The notes under the pieces were generated by a model that had not been told where the DNA came from, made no database searches, and saw nothing but the letters and a program-made list of their open reading frames with translations. DNA of 64,000 bases. Origin: Streptomyces sp. T12 (GTDB lineage Bacteria > Actinomycetota > Actinomycetes > Streptomycetales > Streptomycetaceae). Below, piece by piece: positions 7,845 through 15,993 of this stretch. Where the stretch lies: positions 2,852,001 through 2,916,000 of the forward strand of contig NZ_CP117866.1 of assembly GCF_028736035.1 (NCBI RefSeq). Direction: 5' to 3'. The position numbers and the translations under genes are program-made. The number at the start of each line of letters is the position of its first letter. Within the stretch, counting starts at the first letter, position 1.

Positions 7845-9206
7845 TTACAGCACCGGCAGATTCTTCCGCAGCTCGAACGCGGTCACCTCGGAGCGGTACT
7901 CCTCCCACTCCTGGCGCTTGTTGCGCAAGAAGAAGTCGAAGACGTGCTCGCCCAGCGTCTCGGCGACCAGGTCGCTGTTCTCCATGAGGGTCAGCGCCTC
8001 GCCGAGGTTCTGCGGGAGGGGCTCGATGCCCATCGCGCGGCGCTCGGCGTTGGACAGCGCCCACACGTCGTCCTCGGCCCCCGGCGGCAGCTCGTAGCCC
8101 TGCTCGATGCCCTTGAGGCCGGCGGCCAGCAGGACGGCGTACGCCAGGTAGGGGTTCGCGCCGGAGTCCAGGGAACGGACCTCGACCCGTGCCGAACCCG
8201 TCTTGCCGGGCTTGTACATCGGCACGCGGACCAGGGCCGAGCGGTTGTTGTGGCCCCAGCAGATGTACGACGGGGCCTCGCCGCCGGCGCCCGCGGTGCG
8301 CTCGGAGCCGCCCCAGATGCGCTTGTAGGAGTTCACCCACTGGTTGGTGACCGCGGAGATCTCCGCCGCGTGCCGCAGCAGGCCCGCGATGAAGGAGCGG
8401 CCGACCTTGGAGAGCTGGTACTCGGAGCCGGACTCGTAGAACGCGTTGCGGTCGCCCTCGAAGAGCGACAGGTGCGTGTGCATGCCGCTGCCCGGGTGCT
8501 CGGAGAACGGCTTCGGCATGAAGGTCGCCTGGACGCCCTGCTCCAGCGCCACCTGCTTCATGACCAGGCGGAACGTCATGATGTTGTCCGCCGTGGACAG
8601 CGCGTCCGCATACCTGAGATCAATTTCCTGCTGACCCGGCGCGCCCTCGTGGTGGGAGAACTCGACCGAGATGCCCATCGACTCCAGCATGGTGATCGCC
8701 TGGCGGCGGAAGTCCATGCCGATGTTCTGCGGGGTGTGGTCGAAGTAGCCGGAGTTGTCGGCCGGGGTGGGGCGCGAGCCGTCGAGGGGGCGGTCCTTCA
8801 GCAGGAAGAACTCGATCTCGGGGTGCGTGTAGAACGTGAAGCCCAGGTCGGAGGTGCGCGCCAGGGCGCGCTTCAGCACGTACCGCGGGTCCGCGAAGGA
8901 CGGGGAGCCGTCCGGCATGAGGATGTCGCAGAACATGCGGGCCGTGCCGGGGGCCTCGGCGCGCCAGGGCAGGACCTGGAAGGTCGACGGGTCCGGCTTG
9001 GCGATCATGTCGGACTCGTAGACGCGGGCGAAGCCCTCGATCGCCGAGCCGTCGAAGCCGATGCCCTCGTCGAAGGCCTGCTCCAGCTCGGCGGGGGCCA
9101 CGGCCACGGACTTGAGGAAGCCCAGCACGTCCGTGAACCACAGCCGTACGAACCGGATGTCGCGCTCCTCCAACGTCCGGAGCACGAACTCCTGCTGCTT
9201 GTCCAT
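7845..9206 (-). CDS. glnA2: Glutamine-synthetase-like ligase GlnA2 (gamma-glutamylpolyamine synthetase type)
   Basis: 453-aa type-I glutamine-synthetase fold. Domains: beta-grasp N-terminus with RFVRLWFTDVLGFLKSV and FDGSAIEGFARV, then the catalytic domain with THPEIEFFLLKD, NKSxxN-like SYKRIWGG and RVEVRSLDSGANPYLA. In the alignment to E. coli GlnA the adenylylated tyrosine (NLYDL) corresponds to DVWAL here, so the residue is Trp and GlnE cannot modify it. The S. coelicolor homologue GlnA2 has been described as a gamma-glutamylpolyamine synthetase; applying that role here is inference. The ATG at 9206 is preferred over 9221 because GGGGA lies at good spacing. Confidence 0.88.
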   Translation of the reverse strand: MDKQQEFVLRTLEERDIRFVRLWFTDVLGFLKSVAVAPAELEQAFDEGIGFDGSAIEGFARVYESDMIAKPDPSTFQVLPWRAEAPGTARMFCDILMPDGSPSFADPRYVLKRALARTSDLGFTFYTHPEIEFFLLKDRPLDGSRPTPADNSGYFDHTPQNIGMDFRRQAITMLESMGISVEFSHHEGAPGQQEIDLRYADALSTADNIMTFRLVMKQVALEQGVQATFMPKPFSEHPGSGMHTHLSLFEGDRNAFYESGSEYQLSKVGRSFIAGLLRHAAEISAVTNQWVNSYKRIWGGSERTAGAGGEAPSYICWGHNNRSALVRVPMYKPGKTGSARVEVRSLDSGANPYLAYAVLLAAGLKGIEQGYELPPGAEDDVWALSNAERRAMGIEPLPQNLGEALTLMENSDLVAETLGEHVFDFFLRNKRQEWEEYRSEVTAFELRKNLPVL

Positions 9207-9458
9207 CTTCCGCTTCCCCATCCTTGCTGGTCAGGCCGCCTGTCTCCGGTACCGCAGGAGGCGGTCGGGCACCTGAGCATCACACCACAACACCATTTCA
9301 GGCGCGTTGCGCACCTTGATCGCCGAAGCGAGCTCGGGTCGAACGCCCGGCGAACGGCGGGTGTCCCGCCATGGTGCCCGGTGAACTGCTCTGCCGCCCA
9401 TCTTGCCTGCTCGGACCGACATCCGTAATGCCCGGCCCCACAGGACCCACCCCACTTT

Positions 9459-9481
9459 AATTTGCATCTTGGATGCAAGTT
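9459..9481. promoter_or_regulatory. NsrR-type operator upstream of hmp
   Basis: A 23-bp palindrome: left arm AATTTGCATC, centre TTG, right arm GATGCAAGTT, with one mismatch between arms. It lies 78 bp before the flavohaemoglobin start, in an otherwise GC-rich gap. Form, length and position match the NsrR sites of Streptomyces hmpA genes, and an NsrR gene follows hmp. NO release of NsrR should switch hmp on. The rest of the 352-bp glnA2-hmp gap shows nothing else I can support. Confidence 0.8.
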
Positions 9482-9558
9482 TTAATGAGGGTGGGCGGTC
9501 GCCCCCGTACCGCCCCCGACCGCGACCGGTCACGCCCGGTCGAACCTGAGGAGATCCG

Positions 9559-10767
9559 ATGCTGTCCGAGCAGTCCGCCGCCACCGTGCGCGCCACCCTC
9601 CCCGTCGTCGGCGGGGCCATCGGTGAGATCACCGAGCGCTTCTACGCCGGGCTGTTCGCCGCCCGCCCCGAGCTGCTGCGCGACCTGTTCAACCGCGGCA
9701 ACCAGGCGGCCGGCACCCAGCGGCAGGCCCTGGCGGGGTCGATCGCCGCGTTCGCGACGTACCTCGTGGACCACCCCGACGAGCGGCCCGACGCGATGCT
9801 GGGCCGCATCGCCCACAAGCACGCCTCCCTGGGCGTCACGGCGGAGCAGTACGCCCTCGTCCACGAGCACCTCTTCGCCGCCATCGCCGACGTGCTCGGC
9901 GAGGCCGTCACGCCCGAGGTCGCGACCGCCTGGGACGAGGTCTACTGGCTGATGGCGAACGCGCTGATCGCGATCGAGAAGCGGCTGTACGAGGAGCGCG
10001 ACGGGGGCGGACGGCGGGAGTGGGAGGTCGTCGCACGCGTCGAGGAGACCGCCGACGTGGCCACCTTCCGGCTGCGCCCGGCCGACGGCGGTCCGGTGCC
10101 GGACTTCCGGGCCGGGCAGTACGTCTCCGTCCAGATCGAGCTGCCGGACGGGGCCCGTCAGATACGCCAGTACAGCCTGTCCGCCGCGCCCGGCTCGCCC
10201 CTGCGCCAGATCAGCGTGAAGCGGGTGCAGGGCGCTACGGCTCGCGGCGGCACGTCTCCCGACGGCGAGGTCTCGAACCACCTCCACGCACGCGTGCACG
10301 TCGGCGACCGGCTGCGTCTGTCGGCGCCGTACGGCGACCTCATCCTCGCGGGCACCGACGCCCCGCTGCTCCTCGCCTCCGCCGGCATCGGCGTGACCCC
10401 GATGGTCGCCATGCTGGGTCAGCTCGCGGACACCGGGCACGAGGGCCGCGTGGTCGTCGTGCACGGCGACCGCTCCCCCGCCGACCACGCCCTGCGCGCC
10501 GACCACGAGGCGTACGCCGGGAAGCTGCCTGACGCGTCGGTCCACTTCTGGTACGAGACGGACGCCGACGACACCGACGCCTCCCACCGCACCGGCCTGG
10601 TCGACCTCACCGGCATCGCCGTACCGAAGGGCACGCGCGCGTACCTGTGCGGTCCGCTGCCCTTCATGCGGGCGGTGCGCACGCAGCTGATCGAGCAGGG
10701 CGTGGCCCCGGCCGACATCCACTACGAGGTGTTCGGGCCGGACCTGTGGCTGGCGCAGGCGGGCTGA
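9559..10767 (+). CDS. hmp: Flavohaemoglobin (nitric oxide dioxygenase) Hmp
   Basis: 402-aa cytoplasmic enzyme converting NO plus O2 to nitrate with NAD(P)H. An N-terminal globin domain (residues 1-140) shows the B10 region ERFYAGLFAARPELL and the proximal-His helix HKHASLGVTAEQYALVHEH. An FAD-binding reductase domain follows (FRAGQYVSV; RQYSLSAAPG) and then the NAD domain (ASAGIGVTPMVAML; YLCGPLPFM). The ATG has GAGGAGA upstream. Controlled by the NsrR-type palindrome at 9459 and convergent with nsrR, forming a self-contained NO-detoxification module. Confidence 0.95.
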   Translation: MLSEQSAATVRATLPVVGGAIGEITERFYAGLFAARPELLRDLFNRGNQAAGTQRQALAGSIAAFATYLVDHPDERPDAMLGRIAHKHASLGVTAEQYALVHEHLFAAIADVLGEAVTPEVATAWDEVYWLMANALIAIEKRLYEERDGGGRREWEVVARVEETADVATFRLRPADGGPVPDFRAGQYVSVQIELPDGARQIRQYSLSAAPGSPLRQISVKRVQGATARGGTSPDGEVSNHLHARVHVGDRLRLSAPYGDLILAGTDAPLLLASAGIGVTPMVAMLGQLADTGHEGRVVVVHGDRSPADHALRADHEAYAGKLPDASVHFWYETDADDTDASHRTGLVDLTGIAVPKGTRAYLCGPLPFMRAVRTQLIEQGVAPADIHYEVFGPDLWLAQAG

Positions 10768-10779
10768 GCCGAGCCGGGT

Positions 10780-10816
10780 CTCAGGGCACGCGGCCGGGCC
10801 TCAGGGCACGCGGCCG
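10780..10816. repeat. Direct repeat duplicating the nsrR 3' end
   Basis: CTCAGGGCACGCGGCCG occurs at 10780-10796 and again at 10800-10816, a 20-bp period. The second copy encodes the last residues and stop of NsrR (minus strand); the first is a non-coding duplicate in the hmp-nsrR gap. Confidence 0.7.
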
Positions 10817-11235
10817 ATCTGCAACAGCAGCGGCCCGGTGGGGTCCGCGGTCACGTCGGCCACCGTCAGCGGGTCCAGCGAGGCGAAGAAGGCCTCCTGG
10901 GCCCGCCGCAGCGCGCCGCGCAGCCGGCACCCGGAGTGCAGCGGGCAGGGGTGGTCGCCCTCGCACTCCACGACGTCGCCGTCCCCCTCGAAGGCGCGCA
11001 CGACCGCGCCGACCGACGCGGTACGGCCCTTGTCGCTGAGCGTGAGCCCGCCGCCGCGGCCCCGGCGGGCGTCCACCAGGCCCATGTGCTGCAACTCGGC
11101 GACGACCTTGGCGGCGTGCGTGTACGGCACCTCCATGTCCGCCGCGACCTCGCGGGTCGTCGGCGTGGCCTCCCCCAGGACGGCGAGCCGCATGAGGAGG
11201 CGCAGTGCCAGGTCGGTGGAGCGCAACAGCCGCAT
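10801..11235 (-). CDS. nsrR: Rrf2-family [Fe-S] nitric-oxide sensor NsrR
   Basis: 144-aa Rrf2 repressor. The winged helix is MRLLRSTDLALRLLMRLAVL then TTREVAADMEVPYTHAAKV, with the wing GLVDARRGRGGGLTLS. Three conserved Cys (VVECEGDHPCPLHSGCRLR, about residues 93-105) are the NsrR cluster ligands, distinguishing it from cluster-free Rrf2 proteins. NO damages the cluster and releases DNA. Start at 11235 begins at the conserved MRLL; an upstream ATG at 11271 adds residues absent from the family. ATGCGCAT just upstream could be part of an autoregulatory site but does not match the hmp palindrome well. Confidence 0.9.
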   Translation of the reverse strand: MRLLRSTDLALRLLMRLAVLGEATPTTREVAADMEVPYTHAAKVVAELQHMGLVDARRGRGGGLTLSDKGRTASVGAVVRAFEGDGDVVECEGDHPCPLHSGCRLRGALRRAQEAFFASLDPLTVADVTADPTGPLLLQIGRVP

Positions 11236-11425
11236 GTGAGGCAGCGTAGATAATGCGCATCCGCCGTTCAAAATATCCGGCGCAGCCTCCCAGCCCGCCG
11301 GCTGTCGGCCGGTCGGACGGGTGGTCCCGATCCGGACTTTCCTGTGCCCTCTCTACGAAGGGGCACACCCGCCCCATTACGATCAGCGGACCCGACCGTC
11401 CCTTTCCCCAGAAGGACCACACCTC

Positions 11426-12088
11426 ATGGGCTCCGCCAAGAACAAGAGCAGCGCTTCGCGCAAGGCGCGAATAGAGGAGATGCGGCGTGCCGAGCAGGCC
11501 CGTGAGCGCCGCAACCGCATCCTCACGATCGCGGCCAGCGTGGTGATCGTCGCCGGTCTCGTCGTCGGCGGTGTCGTGCTCGTCCGGTCGCAGTCCGACA
11601 AGAGCGACACGGCGGCCGACTCCACGACCACCGGCAAGTTCGTGACCGGCAAGGACGGCGTGCGGACCTGGGAAGGGAAGCTGGGCCGCACCCACGTCGC
11701 CAAGAGCGTGAAGTACTCCTCGGAGCCCCCGGTCGGCGGCGACCACAACCAGGTGTGGATGAACTGCAACGGCGACGTCTACACCAAGGAGCTCAAGAAC
11801 GAGCACGCCGTGCACTCGCTGGAGCACGGCGCGGTGTGGGTGACGTACACCTCCAAGGCGTCCAAGGCCGACGTCGAGGCGCTGGCGGCGAAGGTGAAGC
11901 AGACGCCGTACACGCTGATGAGCCCGGACGACAAGCAGAAGGACCCGATCATGCTCACCGCGTGGGGCCACCAGCGCACGGTGACCAGCGCGAGCGACCC
12001 GAACGTGAACAAGTTCTTCGAGACGTACGTCCAGGGCAAGCAGACGCCCGAGCCCGGCGCGGCGTGCACAGGCGGTCTGTCGGAGTGA
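11426..12088 (+). CDS. DUF3105 membrane-anchored protein
   Basis: 220 aa. A basic N-terminus with a short coiled stretch (RKARIEEMRRAEQARERRNR) precedes one transmembrane helix (TIAASVVIVAGLVVGGVVLV, about residues 34-54). The extracytoplasmic part carries DUF3105 features: SEPPVGGDHNQVWMNCNGDVY and HAVHSLEHGAVWVTY, with His residues and a Cys that could bind metal. Function is unknown. GAAGGA lies upstream of the ATG. Its stop overlaps the next start (GTGA), so it is cotranslated with the DUF305 protein. Confidence 0.85.
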   Translation: MGSAKNKSSASRKARIEEMRRAEQARERRNRILTIAASVVIVAGLVVGGVVLVRSQSDKSDTAADSTTTGKFVTGKDGVRTWEGKLGRTHVAKSVKYSSEPPVGGDHNQVWMNCNGDVYTKELKNEHAVHSLEHGAVWVTYTSKASKADVEALAAKVKQTPYTLMSPDDKQKDPIMLTAWGHQRTVTSASDPNVNKFFETYVQGKQTPEPGAACTGGLSE

Positions 12089-12708
12089 GGCAGCACGTCG
12101 GCTGGACAGCGGGAACCGCGGCGGCAGTGCTCGTCGCGGCCGGCGCGATCACCTACGCGGTCGCCGAGGACGGTGGTTCGAGCAGTACGCCGAGCGCCGG
12201 CTCGGCGGACGCCGGGTTCGCGCGGGACATGGCGGTGCACCACCAGCAGGCCGTGGAGATGTCGTACATCGTGCGCGACCGCACGAAGGACGAAGAGGTA
12301 CGGCGGCTCGCGTACGACATCGCTCAGACGCAGGCCAACCAGCGCGGCATGCTGCTGGGCTGGCTGGACCTGTGGGGGTTGCCGAAGGTGTCGTCGGACG
12401 CGCCGATGACCTGGATGGGCATGGGTGACATGGCCTCCGGCAAGGACGGCGCGCTGATGCCGGGCATGGCGACCAACACGGAGATGAAGAAGCTCGACGG
12501 CCTCAGTGGCAAGCAGGCGGAGATCTTCTATCTCCAGCTGATGACGGACCATCACAAGGGCGGCATCCACATGGCCGAGGGCTGTGTCGACAAGTGCACG
12601 GTCGGCGTGGAGAAGCGGCTCGCGCAGGGCATGGTGGACGCGCAGCAGTCGGAGATCGACCTGATGACGGACATGCTGAAGGAGCGGGGCGCGAAGCCGC
12701 GGTCGTAG
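12085..12708 (+). CDS. DUF305 (ferritin-like helical) membrane-anchored or exported protein
   Basis: 207 aa beginning with GTG that overlaps the DUF3105 stop by four bases. A hydrophobic N-terminal segment (GTAAAVLVAAGAITYAVA) acts as signal or anchor. Two DUF305 halves follow, each with a paired-His motif: FARDMAVHHQQAVEMS and FYLQLMTDHHKGGIHMAEG, plus many Met residues (PMTWMGMGDM, ALMPGM). His/Met richness suggests metal, perhaps copper, handling outside the cell, which is inference. The DUF3105-DUF305 pairing is recurrent in actinobacteria. Confidence 0.85.
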   Translation: MRQHVGWTAGTAAAVLVAAGAITYAVAEDGGSSSTPSAGSADAGFARDMAVHHQQAVEMSYIVRDRTKDEEVRRLAYDIAQTQANQRGMLLGWLDLWGLPKVSSDAPMTWMGMGDMASGKDGALMPGMATNTEMKKLDGLSGKQAEIFYLQLMTDHHKGGIHMAEGCVDKCTVGVEKRLAQGMVDAQQSEIDLMTDMLKERGAKPRS

Positions 12709-12853
12709 CGCCTGGGCTGCTCGTGAAATGGCTTTGTCATTAGGTTAGTTGGGACCTTCTTGGGCCGGGCATGGACCTGGCGTGAACGGTTCGTCGCTTA
12801 AGTGGCCACCGTCGGGTGATCCACTCGCACACACGAACCGCACAGGGGGTTCC

Positions 12854-14797
12854 ATGAGATATCGACGCGCCGCGCTGCGCGCCTCGGTGAGCATGGCGGC
12901 GACACTGCCTCTGCTCACCGGCGCGCTGGCGCTCGGCATACCCGCGGCGCACGCCGCGGACCAGCAGGGCCGGGACACGCTCTCCGGCACCAAGCCCGCC
13001 TGGGCCACGGCCAAGGCCGACCGGGGCTCGGCCTCGGACCGTGCCGAGGTCTCCGCCCGCGTCTACCTCCGGGGCCGGGACGCGGCCGGTCTCGCCGCAT
13101 GGGCGAAGGCCGTGTCGGACCCGGGCTCGGCGTCGTACGGCAAGTACCTGAGCGCCGACCAGGCCCAGGCCCGCTTCGGCGCGACGAAGGCCCAAGTCGC
13201 GGCAGTCAAGGGCTGGTTGACGTCGGCGGGCCTGAAGGTCACGGGCGTCACGCAGCACTACGTCGCCGTCACCGGCGATGTGGCCGCCGCGGAGAAGGCG
13301 TTCGGCACGCAGCTGCACAACTACACCAAGGGTGCGAGGACTTACCGCGCTCCCACGACGGCCGCCTCGGTGCCCGACAGCGTGAAGGACGCCGTGCTGA
13401 CCGTCACGGGCCTGGACAACGCGCCGCACCTGGCGAGCCACCAGGACCAGCTCCCGCCGCCGGAGACCGTGTTCCGCAACGCCGGGCCGTTCTCGACGTA
13501 CCACGGCTCGAACGTGGCGAGCACGCTGCCGGACGCGTACGGCACGAAGATCCCGTACGCCGTCAAGGGCTACACCGGCAAGCAGCTGCGCGCGGCGTAC
13601 GGCGCCGGCACGCGCACCGGCAAGGGCGTGCGCATCGCCATCACCGACGCGTACGCCTCCCCGACCATCGCCTTCGACGCGGCCACCTACGCGAAGCGGA
13701 ACGGCGACGCGGCCTACACCAGCGGCCAGTTGCGCCAGGTCCTGCCCGCGAAGTACACGCGAACCGACGAGTGCTCGGCGGCCGGCTGGTACGGCGAGGA
13801 GACCCTCGACGTCGAGGCCGTGCACGCGGTCGCGCCCGGCGCGCAGATCACGTACGTGGGCGCCGCCTCCTGCTACGACGAGGACCTGCTGGACTCGCTC
13901 AGCAAGATCGTCGACAACCATCTCGCCGACGTCGTCTCCAACTCCTGGGGCGAGGTGGAGGCAGCCCAGACGCCGGACCTCGCGGCCGCCTACGACCAGG
14001 TCTTCCAGTTCGGCGCGGTCGAGGGGATCGGCTTCTACTACTCCTCCGGCGACGACGGCGACGAGGTCGCGAGCAGCGGGACCAAGCAGGTCGACATCCC
14101 GGCGAGTTCGGCGTGGGTGACGGCGGTCGGCGGCACCTCGCTGGCGGTCGGCAAGGGTGACAAGTACCTGTGGGAGACCGGCTGGGGCACGGAAAAGGCG
14201 GTTCTGTCGGGCGACGGCAAGAGCTGGGTCGACTTCCCCGGCGCCTTCAACTCCGGCGCGGGCGGCGGCACCAGCAGGACGGTTGCCGAGCCGTACTGGC
14301 AGCAGGGCGTCGTGCCGGACGCGCTGGCCAAGGCCAACGACGCCGCCGGCAACCGCGTCGTCCCGGACATCGCGGCGATCGCCGACCCGAACACCGGGTT
14401 CCTGGTGGGCCAGACGCAGACCATGCCGGACGGCAGGACGCAGGCCTACGACGAGTACCGCCTCGGCGGCACCTCGCTCGCCGCGCCGGTGATCGCGGCC
14501 GTCCAGGCCCTGGCGCAGGAGGCGCGCGGCGGGAAGCCGATCGGTTTCGCCAACCCGTCGATCTACGCGCGGTACGGCTCGAAGGCCTACCACGACGTCA
14601 CGGACAACCCGACGGGATCCGGGCTCGCGGTGGCACGCGTCGACTTCGTCAACGGCTATGACGCGACGGACGGCCTGACCACATCGGTACGCAGCCTGGG
14701 CAAGGACAGCTCCCTGCAGGCCGTGAAGGGCTACGACGACGTGACGGGCGTGGGCACGCCGGCGAGCGGCTACGTGGAGTCGTACCGCCGCCGCTGA
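12854..14797 (+). CDS. Secreted sedolisin (S53) serine-carboxyl peptidase preproprotein
   Basis: 647-aa secreted acid peptidase of the kumamolisin/sedolisin family. Signal peptide residues 1-35 ending AAHAAD; pro-kumamolisin activation domain about 50-200; catalytic domain about 230-640. The acid residues are in WYGEETLDVEAVHAVAPGA (Glu and Asp), the oxyanion Asp in YYSSGDDGDE, and the nucleophile in RLGGTSLAAPVIAA. The C-terminal calcium loop DVTGVGTPASGYV is present. ATG is preceded by CAGGGGG. Monogenic, followed by a strong terminator. Confidence 0.92.
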   Translation: MRYRRAALRASVSMAATLPLLTGALALGIPAAHAADQQGRDTLSGTKPAWATAKADRGSASDRAEVSARVYLRGRDAAGLAAWAKAVSDPGSASYGKYLSADQAQARFGATKAQVAAVKGWLTSAGLKVTGVTQHYVAVTGDVAAAEKAFGTQLHNYTKGARTYRAPTTAASVPDSVKDAVLTVTGLDNAPHLASHQDQLPPPETVFRNAGPFSTYHGSNVASTLPDAYGTKIPYAVKGYTGKQLRAAYGAGTRTGKGVRIAITDAYASPTIAFDAATYAKRNGDAAYTSGQLRQVLPAKYTRTDECSAAGWYGEETLDVEAVHAVAPGAQITYVGAASCYDEDLLDSLSKIVDNHLADVVSNSWGEVEAAQTPDLAAAYDQVFQFGAVEGIGFYYSSGDDGDEVASSGTKQVDIPASSAWVTAVGGTSLAVGKGDKYLWETGWGTEKAVLSGDGKSWVDFPGAFNSGAGGGTSRTVAEPYWQQGVVPDALAKANDAAGNRVVPDIAAIADPNTGFLVGQTQTMPDGRTQAYDEYRLGGTSLAAPVIAAVQALAQEARGGKPIGFANPSIYARYGSKAYHDVTDNPTGSGLAVARVDFVNGYDATDGLTTSVRSLGKDSSLQAVKGYDDVTGVGTPASGYVESYRRR

Positions 14798-14821
14798 CCA
14801 CCGGCTCGGCCGCACAAAGAG

Positions 14822-14859
14822 GCGCCCCGCCGACGGGGGAAGATCGGCGGGGCGCTTTT
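14822..14859 (+). terminator. Rho-independent terminator after the sedolisin gene
   Basis: Perfect 12-bp stem, GCGCCCCGCCGA (14822-14833) and TCGGCGGGGCGC (14844-14855), ten-base loop, then TTTT. It lies between convergent genes and can also serve panB. Confidence 0.85.
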
Positions 14860-14899
14860 GGTGCCGCAGTGGTTCAGGGGGTTCCGAGCCCGGCCGGGC

Positions 14900-15775
14900 T
14901 CAGTGCACGGAGTGCTCCTCCAGCGGGAACGTTCCGCCGACCACGTCCTCCGCGAACGCCTTGGCCGCGTTGCCCATGACCTCGCGGAGGTTGGCGTACT
15001 GCTTCACGAACTTCGGGACGCGGCCGCCGGTCAGACCCAGCATGTCCGTCCAGACCAGGACCTGCGCGTCCGTCTCGGCTCCGGCGCCGATGCCGACCGT
15101 CGGGATGTGCAGGACGCGGGTGACCTCGGCCGCGAGCTCCGCCGGGACCAGTTCCAGGACGACCGCGAACGCGCCCGCGTCCTGGACGGACTTCGCGTCG
15201 CGCAGCAGCTGCTGGGCGGCCTCCTCGCCGCGGCCCTGGACGCGGTAGCCCATGGCGTTGACGGACTGGGGGGTCAGGCCGATGTGGGCCATGACCGGGA
15301 TGCCGGACTCGACCAGCAGCCGGATCTGGTCGTGGGAGCGCTCGCCGCCCTCCAGCTTCACGGCGCCGACGCCCGCCTCCTTGACCAGCCGGGTCGCCGA
15401 GCGCAGCGCCTGCACCGGGCCCTCCTGGTACGAGCCGAAGGGCAGGTCGCCGACGATCAGGGCGCGCGAGGTGCCTCGTACGACGGCCGCCGACAGCATG
15501 GTCATCTCGTCGAGCGTGACGGGCACCGTGGTGTCGTAGCCGAGGTGGCAGTTGCCCGCCGAGTCGCCGACGAGCATGACCGGGATGCCGGCCTCGTCGA
15601 AGACGGACGCGGTCATCGCGTCGTAGGCGGTGAGCATGGGCCACTTCTCGCCCCGCTCCTTGGCGAGGGCGATGTCCCGGACAGTGATGCGGCGGGTGCC
15701 CTTCCCCCCGTACAGCGCCTTGCTGCCGTCGGAGGGCTTCGCCTGAGGCGTCTGGGCAGCCGAAAGCTGCGTCAT
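14900..15775 (-). CDS. panB: 3-methyl-2-oxobutanoate hydroxymethyltransferase PanB
   Basis: 291-aa cytosolic enzyme making ketopantoate from 2-ketoisovalerate and methylenetetrahydrofolate, the first committed step of pantothenate and CoA synthesis. Family motifs: MLTAYDAMTASVFDEAGI, LVGDSAGNCHLGYDTT (Mg-binding Asp), VKLEGGE, HIGLTPQSVNAMGYRVQGR and VVLELVPAELA, with the late IPTVGIGAGAETDAQVLVW. Start at 15775 has AAGGAG nine bases upstream; an in-frame ATG at 15796 is less likely. No panC or panD nearby. Confidence 0.95.
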   Translation of the reverse strand: MTQLSAAQTPQAKPSDGSKALYGGKGTRRITVRDIALAKERGEKWPMLTAYDAMTASVFDEAGIPVMLVGDSAGNCHLGYDTTVPVTLDEMTMLSAAVVRGTSRALIVGDLPFGSYQEGPVQALRSATRLVKEAGVGAVKLEGGERSHDQIRLLVESGIPVMAHIGLTPQSVNAMGYRVQGRGEEAAQQLLRDAKSVQDAGAFAVVLELVPAELAAEVTRVLHIPTVGIGAGAETDAQVLVWTDMLGLTGGRVPKFVKQYANLREVMGNAAKAFAEDVVGGTFPLEEHSVH

Positions 15776-15827
15776 TGCAACGGCTCCTTCTGTCATCTCG
15801 AGGCGCCCTGACGGCGTCCCCGGATCC

Positions 15828-15857
15828 CCTCCATGGTGGCACTTCGTGCCAGGGAGG
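15828..15857. other. Hairpin in the presumed panB leader
   Basis: CCTCC and TGGCAC pair with GTGCCA and GGGAGG around a TTC loop, about 55 bp upstream of panB. It may lie in the panB 5' leader or the divergent promoter region. Role unknown. Confidence 0.4.
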
Positions 15858-15858
15858 G

Positions 15859-15880
15859 CTAGGCCCTGTCGTTTGGATCA
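15859..15880. repeat. Short interspersed repeat / element-end remnant
   Basis: The words CTAGGCCCTGTCG and TTTGGATCA run together here. I recognise this run as recurrent in Streptomyces intergenic regions, often as an inverted pair; here only one arm is present. Its origin as an insertion-element end is inference. Confidence 0.35.
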
Positions 15881-15952
15881 CCCCGTGTGAGTTCCGCCCC
15901 GCGAGTCGCCCTGGCGTTCGCCCCGCGTAAGGTCTCGGCAAAAACTTTCGAT

Positions 15953-15972
15953 ACGAGACGGTGCCGTATCGT
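15953..15972. promoter_or_regulatory. TetR-type operator overlapping the DHA2 transporter promoter
   Basis: Tight palindrome with arms ACGAGACGG (15953-15961) and CCGTATCGT (15964-15972) around TG; eight of nine positions pair. It lies 22 bp before the transporter ATG. The TetR gene at 17685, immediately downstream of the transporter, is the likely repressor. Confidence 0.7.
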
Positions 15973-15993
15973 AAATCGCCTACGCTCGACGGC

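Noticed and set aside
11240..11275. NsrR autoregulatory palindrome upstream of nsrR
   Set aside because: Contains ATGCGCAT but lacks the GATGCA arm layout of the hmp site.
12738..12760. Possible iron box (TTAGGTTAG) upstream of the sedolisin gene
   Set aside because: Only the left half matches; the right half of the palindrome is absent.
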